Source: Topomyia yanbarensis (taxonomy: Eukaryota > Arthropoda > Insecta > Diptera > Culicidae). Taken from it: DNA of 64,000 nt. Below, piece after piece: positions 22,746-33,801 of this stretch. The stretch is taken from positions 248,957,709 to 249,021,708 of the forward strand of contig NC_080672.1 in the NCBI RefSeq assembly GCF_030247195.1, given 5' to 3'. Made by a program: the position numbers and the translations under genes. Position 1 is the stretch's first letter. Each line of letters opens with the position of its first letter. Below the pieces are notes generated by a model. It saw nothing but the letters and a program-made list of their open reading frames with translations. It had not been told where the DNA came from and made no database searches.

Positions 22746-25355
22746 ACCGCTATTCGCGAGCCCCATACGTCAGCGATGAGCATCTAACATGTAGTGATTG
22801 AACATTATCCGAGACATCACACGAATGAAATCCCGACCCACATCCATTCCTCTGACCTAAGGTTTCGTTGATACCTTCGGGACAATAGAATGTAGCCACC
22901 GTTCTTACTCTCCATTGCTCAAATATGTTTGCCAACTAGCGTCCTCTAACATTGAAAAATTCATTGAAGCAGATTGGGCTTTCGTAGATGTTACCTTCAA
23001 AAGCGATCGCTTTCGCTAAAGAGTCCGCTTCTTCATTACCATGGATGGAGCCATGCGAGGTAACCGAAACTAAGACAATCTTGTACTTTCTTACACACTG
23101 GAGTTTCCAATTCATATTGGAAATATGGAATGTGCTTTCTAGGTTTCATTGAACGGAGAGCTTCTATTGACCTGAGGCTATCCAAGACAATAAAGTAATG
23201 ATCGGTGAGCAAAGTATCAATAATCCCAAGGTTATACAGAATAGCAGCAAGTTCTGCGACGTAAACTGAAGCAAGGTCATTGAGTTTGAATGAGGCGGGA
23301 AGGTTTTGTTTGAATATACCGAAGCTAGTGGAGCCGTCGAGGCTTGACCCGTCGTTGTAAACAACATGTCGCAGTCAACTTCTTCAAATTTGCTATGGAA
23401 GATGCTTGGAATAACTTGCGGACGTATGTAATTCGGGATTCCACGTATCTCGTCTTCTATGGATGTGTTGAAGAATTCAGTTGAATCAGAAGCATGCGGG
23501 AGATTGACACGGTTGGAATAATATGAAAGAGGATTGATATTTTGTGCCTTGTAATCGAAGTACAAGAACATAAATCGGGTTTGAGAATTGAGCTCGACAA
23601 GCCTCTAGAAATTTACAATTACTAACCGGTTCAAAATATCGCGTCGGATGAGCAATCGATATGAGAGGTCCCAAAATCGATTTTTCAGTGGAAGGACGCC
23701 CGCCGGTACTTCTAGAGTCGAGTGCATGTAACCCACAGAAAAACGCAAACAACAATATTGGATTCGCTCTAATTTGATGAAATGCATGGTCGCAGCGGCG
23801 CGGCAACAGAAATTCACATACCCCATCACCGACAAAATCATTCTTTGGCACAGCCTGATTAGGTCTCCTGGGTGAACCACCAGGTTCCGGTTATTGTACG
23901 GAGAAAGCTGAGCCTTTGTTGGCACTGCTGTTTCAGATACCAAATGTGATACCTTCAAAGTTGAAACAGACCCCGAGATATTTGAAAGTTGAAACGAGCG
24001 CAATAGTTCATTGAGAATATTCGACTAGCTCAGTTTTCTCCTTGGAAAACTTGATACCCAGCTGGAGGGGTCAAGTAGATAAATTGGCCAAGATTTCATG
24101 CAATGGTCCTTGCAAATCGACGGTTTTGGGACCTACTATAGAGACCATGCTGTCATCGGAAAGCTTCCTTACCATACAGGAATTGACAAGACATTCGTCA
24201 ATGTCACGAAAAAGTTGTAGAGAAGGGGACCAAGACATGAGCCCTAGGGAAGACCCATGTAGCTAATTCGCGATGTCGATGGATCACCATGCGAAAAAAT
24301 GCATGTGTTTTGCAAGTTTCGCAAAAATTTGTTTAGAGTTTAGGTGAAAGACCATGCGGGTACAGCTTCTCAGAAAGAATTTTGATGGAAACAAAATCGA
24401 AAACCCCCTTAATATCAAAGAAAACTGATGCCATCTGTTCTTCACTAGCAGGGGCCATTTCAATTTCTATTGAGACCTTTGCCTTTGCGATAGCTAAATT
24501 GTGTATCTCACAGTAAGCCATTTGCTTCGACCCAATTGTCGAGGCGAAACAAGATCATTTTTTCGAACAACTTTTGGATACAGGACAGTATTGCGATCGA
24601 CCGATACGAGCTGTGGTCGGAGACTGATTTTCCTGGTTTTTGGATGGCGATGATCTTCATTTGCCTCCAATCTTGACAATGCTACCCTTAAGAAACTTAT
24701 TAAATAAATTCAACAAGTGTTTTTTGACAGAGTCTGGCAGATTCTTTAACAAGTTACATGGGGTTCTGTCTGGCCCTGGAGGTTTATGGTTACACGATAA
24801 GAGTGCAAGTGAGAGCTCCACCATCGAAAACGGTGTTTTGTTCGCGTTATTGTTAAGGGACATGTTAATCTAACCGCAACGATGTCGAGCAGGGTCTAAC
24901 ATGCTCAGACTCGCCAGAGGGGCAGGAATTCGTGTTATTTCACCCGTGTTCAAAATGGTCATATTGAAGTTGTCGCAAAGCTTGAGGTAGATCGATTATC
25001 GTCATGAACTCTACCCCATACCGTACCGTGGGAATTGACGAAATGAGAGCAAAATTTAAACAAAATGTTCAGAAAAATTTTAACTTGGTACTGTAAAGGT
25101 TAAAGTCACCTAAAACTAGCCTCGGTGCGAGGAGGAGTACCGCAATATTGCCAAGCCATCGGTGACTAACTGAAGCTCTATGGGGGATGTAGGTGAAATC
25201 TGCAATAGATTCTAACACTTTTTGTCTTTGGCCCGGAAGAAGATCACGTAAGACCTGGTGGCCGAATATGGATATACCTTGAGCCAGGGCGTCGATTTTG
25301 CTTCGACTTCCATCTCTCCTTGAGGCGAGCCATTGTCAGGGGAAGTATGCACAAG
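22746..25355 (-). pseudogene. ORF1 start and ORF2 remnants of the minus-strand family-1 copy
   Basis: Minus-strand pieces match the intact family-1 ORF2: an endonuclease segment at 25190-24890, an RT finger segment at 24860-24660 (LLSCNHKPPGPDRTPCNLLK, the GPDR motif), RT palm at 24520-24333 (EEQMASVFFDIKGVFDFVSI, motif A), and a segment ahead of and within RNase H at 23570-23160. The ORF1 beginning is at 25320-25200. Frameshifts, stops and deletions are frequent. Confidence 0.75.
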
Positions 25356-25365
25356 ATAACCTTGC

Positions 25366-25440
25366 AGCGGCGTAGCCAGGGGGATTTGGGGGTCAACCCC
25401 CCCCCCCCCCCAAACCAAAATAAATTGAATTGATAAAAAA
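25366..25440. repeat. GCGGCGTAGCCAGGGGG terminus with poly-C tract
   Basis: The phrase gcggcgtagccaggggga followed by gggggtcaac and a run of about 14 C looks like the end of a known class of insect repeats (recall only). A possible relative lies near 59180-59245. The other end was not located. Confidence 0.35.
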
Positions 25441-25800
25441 TTATTGGAGGTGATAAGTTTAATTTAAAAATAATATTTAGTGATAAATAACAATTTTGGA
25501 AGTTTATTATCTGATCATTACATTGAGAACTTAATGTTTCAAACACCTTGGAGAATTGAAAATGAAGAAAATTAAAAAAAATGGTCATGGTGGTGCTATT
25601 TATGATGCACATTTGAGTACTGAATTAAATGGCGTAATACAATTTCGGACTCGTTCTTATGTTATGAGCTTTAAAAGAGAAGAAAAGTAAAATTATTGCT
25701 CGAAAACAGTTTTTACGGTCAATATCACATAGCTTCGAAACCGCCAGCTTTGTAGGTGTAGTACTTTCGAAGAATTCTGCAACGCAAAACATCTGTCTAA
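25441..25800. other. No feature recognised
   Basis: AT-rich DNA, possibly the body of the repeat beginning at 25366. Confidence 0.3.
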
Positions 25801-25815
25801 GGCCATGTTGTCCGT

Positions 25816-27340
25816 TGCTGTATCAAGAAAACGTCTCCAGTTCACTCTGTCCATGGCTGTTTGTCACCTGGCAGGGCACGAAGACTCCTCAGGTCTTCAT
25901 CATCTTGGCCGATCTCCTTGTAGCTGTCGGATTAGTTTCTAGAACCATTTTACCGAGTTGTTCACCAATTTGATGACATGCCCAGCCCACCACAGCCGCC
26001 CAAATTTCGCTGAGCGAACAATGAGCGGTTCTCCAAGCAACTGTTGCAATTCGTGGTTCATACGCCATCTCTACATTCCATTTTTCATATGCATGCTATC
26101 GTAGATCGCTCTCAACACGTTCCTTTCTAAGAGCGCGTTGGCCTCGCGCCAGCATACTCCAGGCTTAGTGACCGTAGAGGACAACCGGTCTAATGAGCGA
26201 TATCTAGAAGGTTAACTTCTTGTGGTGTCGTACATTCTTTGACCGAAGGGTTTTTCGAAGCCCAAAGTAACAACGTTCACCTGCCAGAATACGTTTCCAA
26301 ATTTCTCTGTTGGTGTCATTATTGGTGGTCGTTGGTGAGCCTAAATACAAGAACTCATCAACGAACTCGCTTGCCAACGGTGATTGGCAGCGTCAAAGAA
26401 TTTGGGACAACACCGAGCAATGGGGTGCTCGGTAACTAGTTGTATTAATACCGCTTAATACCATTTTTATTTATAGGAGATACTACTTACTCCTTCCAAT
26501 CCTTCTGTAAAATCTGTTTCTCCCAGATCTTCGAAACCCACCAGTGCTGTGCTCAAACCAACGCCTCTCTTCCTACAACTACAACTAGTGTTTCAGCAGT
26601 TCACATGGCAGTTGTGATGTCGGAGAAGAAATTTTCGTTCATTAGAACGTGGTCGATTTGGTTCTCAGTTTGTTAATCAAGTTATCTCAAGAGTAGCGTT
26701 CATGTCGCTGATGAGGAGCTTCACATTCTGCCGCGGGCTGTAAATGTGCGTAAAATGTATCATTCTTGTTCTCGGATCTCGCTTCGTGAGGACAGTGCGC
26801 GTTGACAGTGTTGTAGTTGTAGAAATGGCCTTTGATCCACACATATCCTTTCGCTGACCGTCTGCTACTTGATCACGCTTTGGCGCATCTTGCCAAGCAC
26901 TACAAAGCAGATTCCACACTCGTTTGTTGTGCCGTCGGTCTAGTAGAATGTAGCCGCTCGATGCCCGCTTTTCAACACATTCTGTCCAGCCACGTAAAGT
27001 TCCTACAAAGCTACGGCCTTGAAGTTGCGAGTTTGCAGCTCATCTTGTAGGATTCGTTCGAACCCAGGGAAGCAAAGTGACTTGGAGTTCGATGTGCCAA
27101 GTTTCCCATCGTAATCCTTTTTTTCTCTTTATCGATTGTTTCGATCTGCCTTTTCTTTTTTATTCTTCGTGACGTGCTGTTTTTTGGACGGCTTGTTGGG
27201 ATTGACCCAACCTGTCTCGTCGAAGGACAGCCGTGCGGGGTTTCTTTGCCACCTCATGTATTCAGTTCTGTCTACGGTAGGGTTATGGCGCCCATGCTCA
27301 CTCGCACCTTCTCATTTCGCTTTTACTGCAGAAGACGGCA
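25816..27340 (-). pseudogene. RTE-type (JAM1-like) retrotransposon remnant
   Basis: Two blocks on the minus strand. The block at 27340-26640 matches, from memory, the endonuclease region of mosquito RTE elements: ctcgatgcccgcttttc, gatcacgctttggcgcatct, cgttcatgtcgctgatga and a start region near acccaacctgtctcgtcgaa. The block at 26430-25816 corresponds to the C-terminal RT region, with gaacccattggtgtcattattgg-type sequence and a minus-strand frame giving HELQQLL-like and GRLWWAGHVIK-like residues. The central RT domain is missing, so the copy is internally deleted. Stops are common and no product is expected. Confidence 0.6.
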
Positions 27341-27888
27341 GACCGATCGGTCCAAGAGTCACAAAACGAGTGATCGGGAAAACGTCGAAGCATTTGTATA
27401 TGATGCATAAAAAATCTCAAAAATTGACGACTTTTTTGTTATGAAATATTAATTCCTTAAAGGAAACTTGGATTGAACCAATCTGCGCACTAAGGGCACA
27501 AAACCTAACTTAAATTAAGTTTGTTTTTTTGTGTGTTTCGAGCTCATCTCAACAGTAATTAGCACTAGACGATGTATCTAAACTAGTACCCAAATTAGCA
27601 CTAGTCTCGTCAGCACACCAGAGCTTCTGCATTTGTTTCCCGGAACATCACTCGGGACAAATCATTTGGCTTGGGTCGGCATAAAGGAAACAGCGTGTTT
27701 GGTAATAAACTATAAAGACTAATTGTATTTTTATTTCATTTTGGTTTATATAGGAACTCGAAACAATAACCCATTTTCGAACACATCATCTGGTTTTGTT
27801 TTATTAATTCTATTCTCTAGCTTTTGAAAATAGGAGAAAAAGATTGCGCAAATCAAGAACCAGTTTGAGATTAGTATTGTCGTATATA

Positions 27889-28718
27889 GAGGAGCCCGGG
27901 CTAGTTGGCGGAATCCTCTTTTCTCCGTTTCTATTAGACATGTAGCGCTGCCTCTCGTTACGTACCTGCATTTGCAAAACATTTTGTTTTGTGGAAGTTG
28001 CAGGCGATGCTGTGTTTTCGAGCATGCCAAGTAAATTTTCCAAATTTTAAACACTTTGTGTTATTTAGGATGATTTTCAGTCTTTTTTCCTGAACAAAAG
28101 TTATTTTTAAATAGTTTTTTATAAAATATGTGGTTGGGGTAAGTTAGCTGTGCTGTTTGCGGGGCAAGTTGGCGGTACTATTTACGGTGAAGAAATAGTC
28201 ATCGAAAACATTTTTTTTTTCTGGAATTCACTCCAAAGTAAGAAAATCATTTTCTTGTGTATCTCGTCAATGCAGGAGAGATTGACTTCGGCCAATCGCC
28301 CGAAGAATTTCAAAAATTTGCTTTTGAATACGGAGTGCGCGTCAAAGTCAAAATGCCGGGGTATTGAGACTGAAATATAATAGTAAATGTCGGCTAACAT
28401 ACAGTTTTCTTGAAAAGACATTCGGTACGTTTTGAAAGGACCCCTGAAGTATTTGATTCTCCATTTGATTGCTTATTTTTGACGAATCTAAACATACCGC
28501 CAACTTCCCCCGGGGCCGGGGTAAGTTGGCGGTTTATCCGCGTCACATATTTTTGTCTCTAAAAATGGAGAAAATGCATCAAAAATTTAAAAAAAAAATC
28601 AGAGATGTGGCCAACATTCTGCCCTTTCATGCCAAGTGTTCTATTTTACAGGATATACCTACATCAAAGCGGTAAAAAATGAAAACTGAAAACACCGCCA
28701 ACTAGTCCCGGTCTCCCC
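27889..28718. mobile_element. MITE built on the GGGGTAAGTTGGCGG motif
   Basis: The ends gaggagcccgggctagttgg and, reversed, ggggagaccgggactagttgg are inverted repeats continuing into gcgg. The motif recurs inside at 28138-28178 (ttggggtaagttagc, cggggcaagttggcggta) and as a hairpin at 28496-28533. TA precedes the left end. The short frames inside (28150, 28182, 28469) are AT-rich and not convincing. The plan matches the MITEs at 4780 and 8431: motif at both ends, repeated internally, with a central hairpin. Confidence 0.65.
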
Positions 28719-28775
28719 GACGGTCGATGTTGCACAGAGTGCGTGACGATGATGGTTTGAATTTTTTTGTATCTA

Positions 28776-30051
28776 AAGGGCGAACACGAAATTATTGCGA
28801 CACCGAAAATGTCATGCCAATTTTCTTATAATGTTTAAAATCAAACCAAAATTTTAGGGTAGTTTTATACATATATTTACTTCAAAAATCAAAAGAAAAG
28901 TTAATCGATGGAGCCTTGAGTGTAAAATTGAACGCATTTTCGCTTGATGCCCTCTATCAAAGTCTTTACAGTGTCATCCGGTAAGAGTTTCTCAGTTTTT
29001 TTCCATTTTCTTAACATGTCCTTCTCGTCTTTGACTGTCTTCTTGCTCTTCCGAAGTTCCCGCTTCATCATTGCCCAGTGTTGCTCCACCAGGCGCAGCT
29101 CCGGACAGTTTGGCGGATTCATGTCCTTTGGAACAAAATGGACAGAATTGGCCTCATACCACTCCAGGACACTTTTAGAATAGTGGCATGATGCCAAATC
29201 TGGCCAAAATAGCGGAGCTTTGTCGTGCTGCTGCAAGAACGGCAAAAGGCGCTTCTCGAGGCACTCAGATTTGTAGATCTCGCCATTCACTGTGCCCTTT
29301 GTCACGAAAGGCTCACTCCTCAGTCCGCAAGAGCAGATGGCCTGCCAAATGAGATATTTCTTCTTTTTAAATTTGTCGTCCACATAGAACTTGCTCCAGC
29401 CGGTGAAAAACTCCAACCCCGGAATTTGCTTAAAATCGGCTTTTATATACGTTTCGTCGTCCATCACACAGGAGCCATACTTTGTCAGCATCTTCTCGTA
29501 GAGCTTCCGTACCCGAGTTTTAGCCGTCGATTGTTGCCGCTCATCGCGGTTTGGGAAGTTCTGTACCTTATATGTATGTAGTCCAGCTCTCTTCTTTGCA
29601 TTCTGGACGTAGCTCTGCGACATGCCGATCTTTTAAGCCAAATCACGGCTTGAGACGTTGGGATTTGCTTTAATCATCCGCTTCACCTTTCTTTCCGTCT
29701 TTTTGTTCTCCGGTTCCGGTTTTCTTTCAGCTCCTTTGCCGTGGTCCAACGTTAACCGCTCCTGGAACCGCTTCAACACTCCGGAGCCGGTTGAATGGTG
29801 AATGTTCAACATTTTTCCCAACTTCCGGTGCGACAGGTCAAGAAATTCCAGGTGTTTGGAAAGAATTTGTTCTCTCGACTCGCGTTGGTTCACCTCCATT
29901 TTCGTTGAATCGAAAAACACGACTTCGAGTTTGACAGCATGTAAACAATACACATCAATGAGATAGTGTGCAAAATTTGGTTGATTTTCACCCAATGGTA
30001 AAAAAAGTTATGCCCTGTTGAATGTGTCACAATAATTTCGTGTTCGCCCTT
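28776..30051 (-). mobile_element. Tc1/mariner element of DD37E type (ITmD37E-like)
   Basis: Inverted repeats of about 27 bases: left end aagggcgaacacgaaattat and the exact complement ending at 30051, with one mismatch a few bases further in (gcgacac against gtgacac). TA flanks both ends (28774-28775, 30052-30053). Its 1276 bases and one minus-strand transposase gene match the size of this mosquito family as I recall it. The good terminal repeats suggest a fairly young insertion. Confidence 0.9.
28901..29899 (-). pseudogene. DD37E transposase with a single stop codon
   Basis: About 332 codons from the ATG at 29899 (MEVNQRESREQILSKHLEFL). Two helix-turn-helix DNA-binding units come first (SHRKLGKMLNIHHSTGSGVL, then SSRDLA-stop-KIGMSQSYVQN). 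A TAA at 29633-29635 falls inside the second unit; the frame is the same on both sides and otherwise open, so it is the only lesion I can see. The catalytic triad is MDDETY (first Asp), FWPDLASCHYS (second Asp) and LRLVEQHW (Glu). Exactly 37 residues separate the second Asp and the Glu, defining DD37E. PPNCPELRLVEQHWAMMK is the usual C-terminal signature. The product would cut and paste the element at TA sites. Confidence 0.88.
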
Positions 30052-30125
30052 TAACTAGTGCGAATTTGGGTACTAGTTTAGATACATCGTCTTTTTTGTT
30101 GTTGGAGACGAACCTCTGAGACCAG

Positions 30126-30426
30126 CAGGGCCGGCGGAAAGCGTGGGTAGTATGGGTAGTACTACCCACTCGAAAATACTCGAATGGATAATTACCCACT
30201 CGAAATTTTGAACCATTTAAAAAAATTTAGATGCGCAACGCATGTATCTCGCACTACACGCATTTGAAAACATCGTTGTACTACAATTCCATTTGCATAA
30301 ATGAACGTGATTTAATGTGAATTTAATGTAAGCGTGTGCATTGCGAAAAGGGAAAAAATCCATACTAATGGACCCCTCACCCTATGCTTTCTACCCACTC
30401 GGGCGTAAAGTGTTTCGCCGCCCCTG
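30126..30426. mobile_element. hAT-like MITE with 8-bp duplication
   Basis: The left end cagggccggcggaaagc and, reversed, right end caggggcggcgaaacac are inverted repeats of the CAGGG type found in hAT elements. The flanks gagaccag (30118-30125) and gcgaccag (30427-30434) are an 8-bp duplication with one change. The 301-bp body, with tandem gtgggtag motifs, has no transposase. Confidence 0.8.
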
Positions 30427-30505
30427 GCGACCAGTATTTAGATCTATTGTGGTACTAGATACCCAGTTGGAGATGAGTTCGAAACACAAAAAATCAAACT
30501 TAATT

Positions 30506-31394
30506 TTCATATTGTTGTACCAAAATCGCACAACATTTCTAACAAAACAGCGAAATGTAGCATGCCGTTGGAAAGGTTTATTTTCTTTCCCGAACTGAAA
30601 AAATCGAACATCGGTTGAGAACGTAGCTGCCGAAGGTTCCAGACAATGTTTTCTTTGCTATGGGGTTTTGGAGGGCGATTTTGAGGGTACATTACACTGT
30701 TCAAACGTTGTTTTGTGTTGCATTTGAGTAGACCTGCAACCCATCCTAGTTCACTTGGAAAATTAATTCAATTTTTGTTTTGTAACACCGTGTAATCACT
30801 GATAGTCTGCTGAGATACCTTCTAATAGATACCAAGAACTTGCTCTATAACTTGGGATTCTCTTTGTCTTTCACGAATTTTTATCATATTTGTACAGGCC
30901 TATCTGTTTTAAATTTAATGTGGTTGACACAAATTTGTACATTTGAATAACTGAAGTGTGCGCTTCAGTTAGCTTCGTAGTTTTTTTTTTGAGATATGTT
31001 ACTTATAAAAAGTCAATCTGTCATCGGCAATTTACACACACAAAACCGTTTAGCCTTCAAATTTCAATTCAACGCTATCGTAGAAATCAACAAAAATGAA
31101 ATTGAGCAAGTTTACTGCCAAATTCCAGTGAACTTGCCTTCATTCTTATATTTTCACTACCTCCTGCCAACGCATAACTGGGCTTGATTGATGAGTATAG
31201 CAAACATAACTAATGTATGCGTCAATATTTTTCAACGCCTTCTCGAAGGATCGTGAGTGTTTGTAGTGAAATAGCATGTCGTACAGAAACGCAATAAAAT
31301 TTTCAGATAACTGCAAATGTATGCGTATAAAATTGAATAAAACTTCAATCAAAACTGACTATCATTTTGTGTTTTTTTTCTCGTACCGATCCAG
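30506..31394. other. Intron sequence, nothing assigned
   Basis: AT-rich intron ending in the exon C acceptor. No open frame or repeat with ends was seen. Confidence 0.4.
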
Positions 31395-31757
31395 GTTGCC
31401 CGACCGCTGTTGGAACGCTCATTCTACAGAAAGGTCCAAAGTAGAAAAGTATTCACCCACAGGGAATCATTCGATACAATCATTTCAAAGACTGAAGAGA
31501 AATTATCCAAGTGCCGAATTGAATACAAGCAATGCTATATTGCGCACCGTCAGAATCCTACCCAGCTTACACTGACGCAGTATATCGACACCCACAATGC
31601 ATATGTGCAGCAGCTGCATGCCACCAATGCCATGTTGGAGGCGTACCACTGCGAGACACTGCCACAGTTGATGCAGGAACTGGAGGAAATTTACAATGAC
31701 CTGTGCAACATAGTAGCGGAAGCGGTACTGCAAGGCGCTGAAGCAATTTCAGTCAAA
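31395..31757 (+). CDS. Exon C, core of the F-BAR-like domain
   Basis: Acceptor ccgatccag, donor gtgagt, exactly 121 codons in phase 0 at both ends. It opens VARPLLERSFYRKVQSRKVF and ends AEAISVK. Three helical blocks can be read: a basic block (YRKVQSRKVFTHRESF), a charged block (ISKTEEKLSKCRIEYKQCYI) and a Gln/Leu-rich block holding HNAYVQQLHATN and LPQLMQELEEIYNDL. Basic surfaces on such helices bind phosphoinositides in F-BAR domains; that role is inferred here. Base composition is clearly richer in GC than the surrounding intron. The exon lies alone between introns of 16.6 and 14.9 kb. Confidence 0.9.
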
Positions 31758-31788
31758 GTGAGTATAATAGTTATGTACGTATGAATAT

Positions 31789-32042
31789 AGGGCGATAAGT
31801 CTATTTTGACCATATTAGAGAAGGCGCTGCAATATTCCATTATCAATTATAATCGAAGGAAAGCGTACAATTTGTTTCGTTCCTAAGAAGCAATATAATA
31901 TCAGCAGAGACCTCAAAATTTCAATTTTTACCCTTTAAAACCCCCATGTTCACCATTCCATTGAAGAACTCCAACCAACGGTTTCGAATGGATAGAGTGA
32001 CATTTGGACAATTGGAACAAAAGGAACATTGGCTCAGTACCC
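31789..32042. repeat. Diverged copy of the TAGGGTGA MITE
   Basis: This stretch starts tagggcgataagtctatttt and resembles the element starting at 33169 through shared blocks such as aagaagcaatataat (matching aagaaccaatataat), aaccaacggtttcgaatgg (matching aaccaacggcttcaaatgg) and ttggctcagtaccct. It lies just after exon C. No coding content. Confidence 0.55.
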
Positions 32043-32099
32043 TTGAAATATGAAGTTATATTGAAGAAAACATGCCTATAATGTATAAAACAATTATGA

Positions 32100-32330
32100 A
32101 CATCATTTTATATCTTGATAAGACGCGTTTATGTAGCCTTCATATTTTCAATAAAGTTGTTTGAAATGATATTTTTAACAACTTCACTGAAGACACCAAG
32201 TCTCTCCATATTTACTTCTAGGTAAATTAATAACTATAATTATTGTATCAAAAGAAGTACTTGTTATGTTGGAAAACTTCTACAAAGTTGTTAAACCTTC
32301 AAAGTTCATGGTTCCCGAATGATGTGAATT
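32100..32330. repeat. Repeat fragment with CAACTTCACTGAAGAC motif
   Basis: The phrase aacaacttcactgaagacac plus caccaagtct resembles ttttactgaagacgctaagt near 58300, suggesting two diverged copies of one dispersed repeat. Ends not determined. Confidence 0.35.
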
Positions 32331-32468
32331 TGTCAGTTGGAGAGGTTTTAGAACATTTATTCCACTTTGAAAGTGAACATTATTTGACTTCATTGACATA
32401 TTATACAAAAAAATTTATAGAGGTTTGATTGCTATTCATTATTGATTCTTCTTGTTTGTAGACTGGAA

Positions 32469-32708
<240 letters not shown>

Positions 32709-33801
32709 AGCATCTTCGAAAAACCAACGATTTTCATGAACTTGTTTTATATTAGAATCGCTCAGTTGCGGTGTGGTAAATGCAGTGTGAGTGCGCTATG
32801 CGGAGCGATTTGGATTTTTTTTACGGTTGCGATGCGGTATATCCATTACCGCCCGCATCCACACCACGACAAACCCTATGCCTGGGTGGACTTTAAGTGG
32901 ATGTGTTTCTCTCTATGTACCACAGTGTATTTGCTGACTATTTTGACTGACAAATGGGGTTTTCATATAATCACCGGGCGCCTCGGGAAGATGCTTTATG
33001 ACACCGATGATTATTCCTTGTGGGCTTCCGTTATTGCTGCAAACACTTTCCTGCCCTCTCACATTTTTTTCTTTTCTATTCGCCTCACAGGATGCGGGAC
33101 GTTCAGTGAGCATCCTGTCGTCCGTTCATCAGATGGTAGAGGTACATACCTGACAGTTGACCATTTGATAGGGTGAAGTGCCTATTTTCACCATACTAAG
33201 CAAGGTGCCTCACTAATTCGTTAATTTCTCGCCCTACAATCAATTGAATACGTAAAAACTGACATCAACAGCTTTGCTTCGTTGTTAAGAACCAATATAA
33301 TAACACAAATGCACTGAAAACAGTGAAATTCTCGTGTTTGAGCGCAACGAAAACTCGAATCGAGTGCCCCTATTGTTGCGCTACCGTTTGACTCAATGCG
33401 TTGAACAAAGATGGCAGACACTGCTCTAACCAACGGCTTCAAATGGGTAGGGTGATAATAGAAACATGGCGCAGTCTCTACGCATCGCTCGATCGAGATA
33501 GAAGTGTTGTTTTCGGTCTGTTAGAAAAAGAACAGTGCAGTAATCCGCGTTCAAGGTTATTTTGCCATTCTCTGCCTCTTCGAGGTTTGGACTTTTATTT
33601 TCTTTTGTGCGTGTGTTAACCGTTAGGCCACATTCCTCAACCTTTTGTTCGTAAAGCGAGGATTGAACAATAACCAGCTATTTAAGCTGGACTGGTGCGT
33701 CGTGGGAAACGAGTATACAGATAAGTGAAATCTACCTTTTTGATACATTTACGGCTTTTTCCCGTCTGCGCGGGTGCTGACCCCGTGCGTTGACGGTGTC
33801 G

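Larger units (their letters stand above)
15924..25355 (-). mobile_element. Minus-strand family-1 retrotransposon copy with nested insertions
   Basis: Read on the minus strand, 25355 to 25198 matches the start of ORF1 of the element at 33474-39634, and 25190 to 22746 matches ORF2 from the endonuclease through RT and RNase H. The segment 17063-16403 matches the C-terminal region and 3-prime UTR, and 16245-15924 the last 300 bases and poly-A. A deletion joins ORF1 to the endonuclease near 25195, and others lie within RT. Three younger pieces interrupt it: a SINE at 16246-16402 and a CR1/jockey-type element at 17064-22745 that itself holds an L1/Tx1-like element. All frames are broken. Confidence 0.85.
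27498..30505. mobile_element. Inverted-repeat-bounded region holding several nested elements
   Basis: Left arm 27498-27604 contains attaagtttgtttttttgtg, cgagctcatctcaac and gacgatgtatctaaactagt. Complementary sequence occurs at 30054-30092 (gatgtatctaaactagtacc reversed) and 30455-30500 (caaacttaatt and gagatgagttcgaaacacaa). Between them lie a MITE, a DD37E mariner and, within the right arm, a hAT-like MITE. The arms may belong to one older fold-back element; its transposase, if any, was not seen. Confidence 0.45.
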
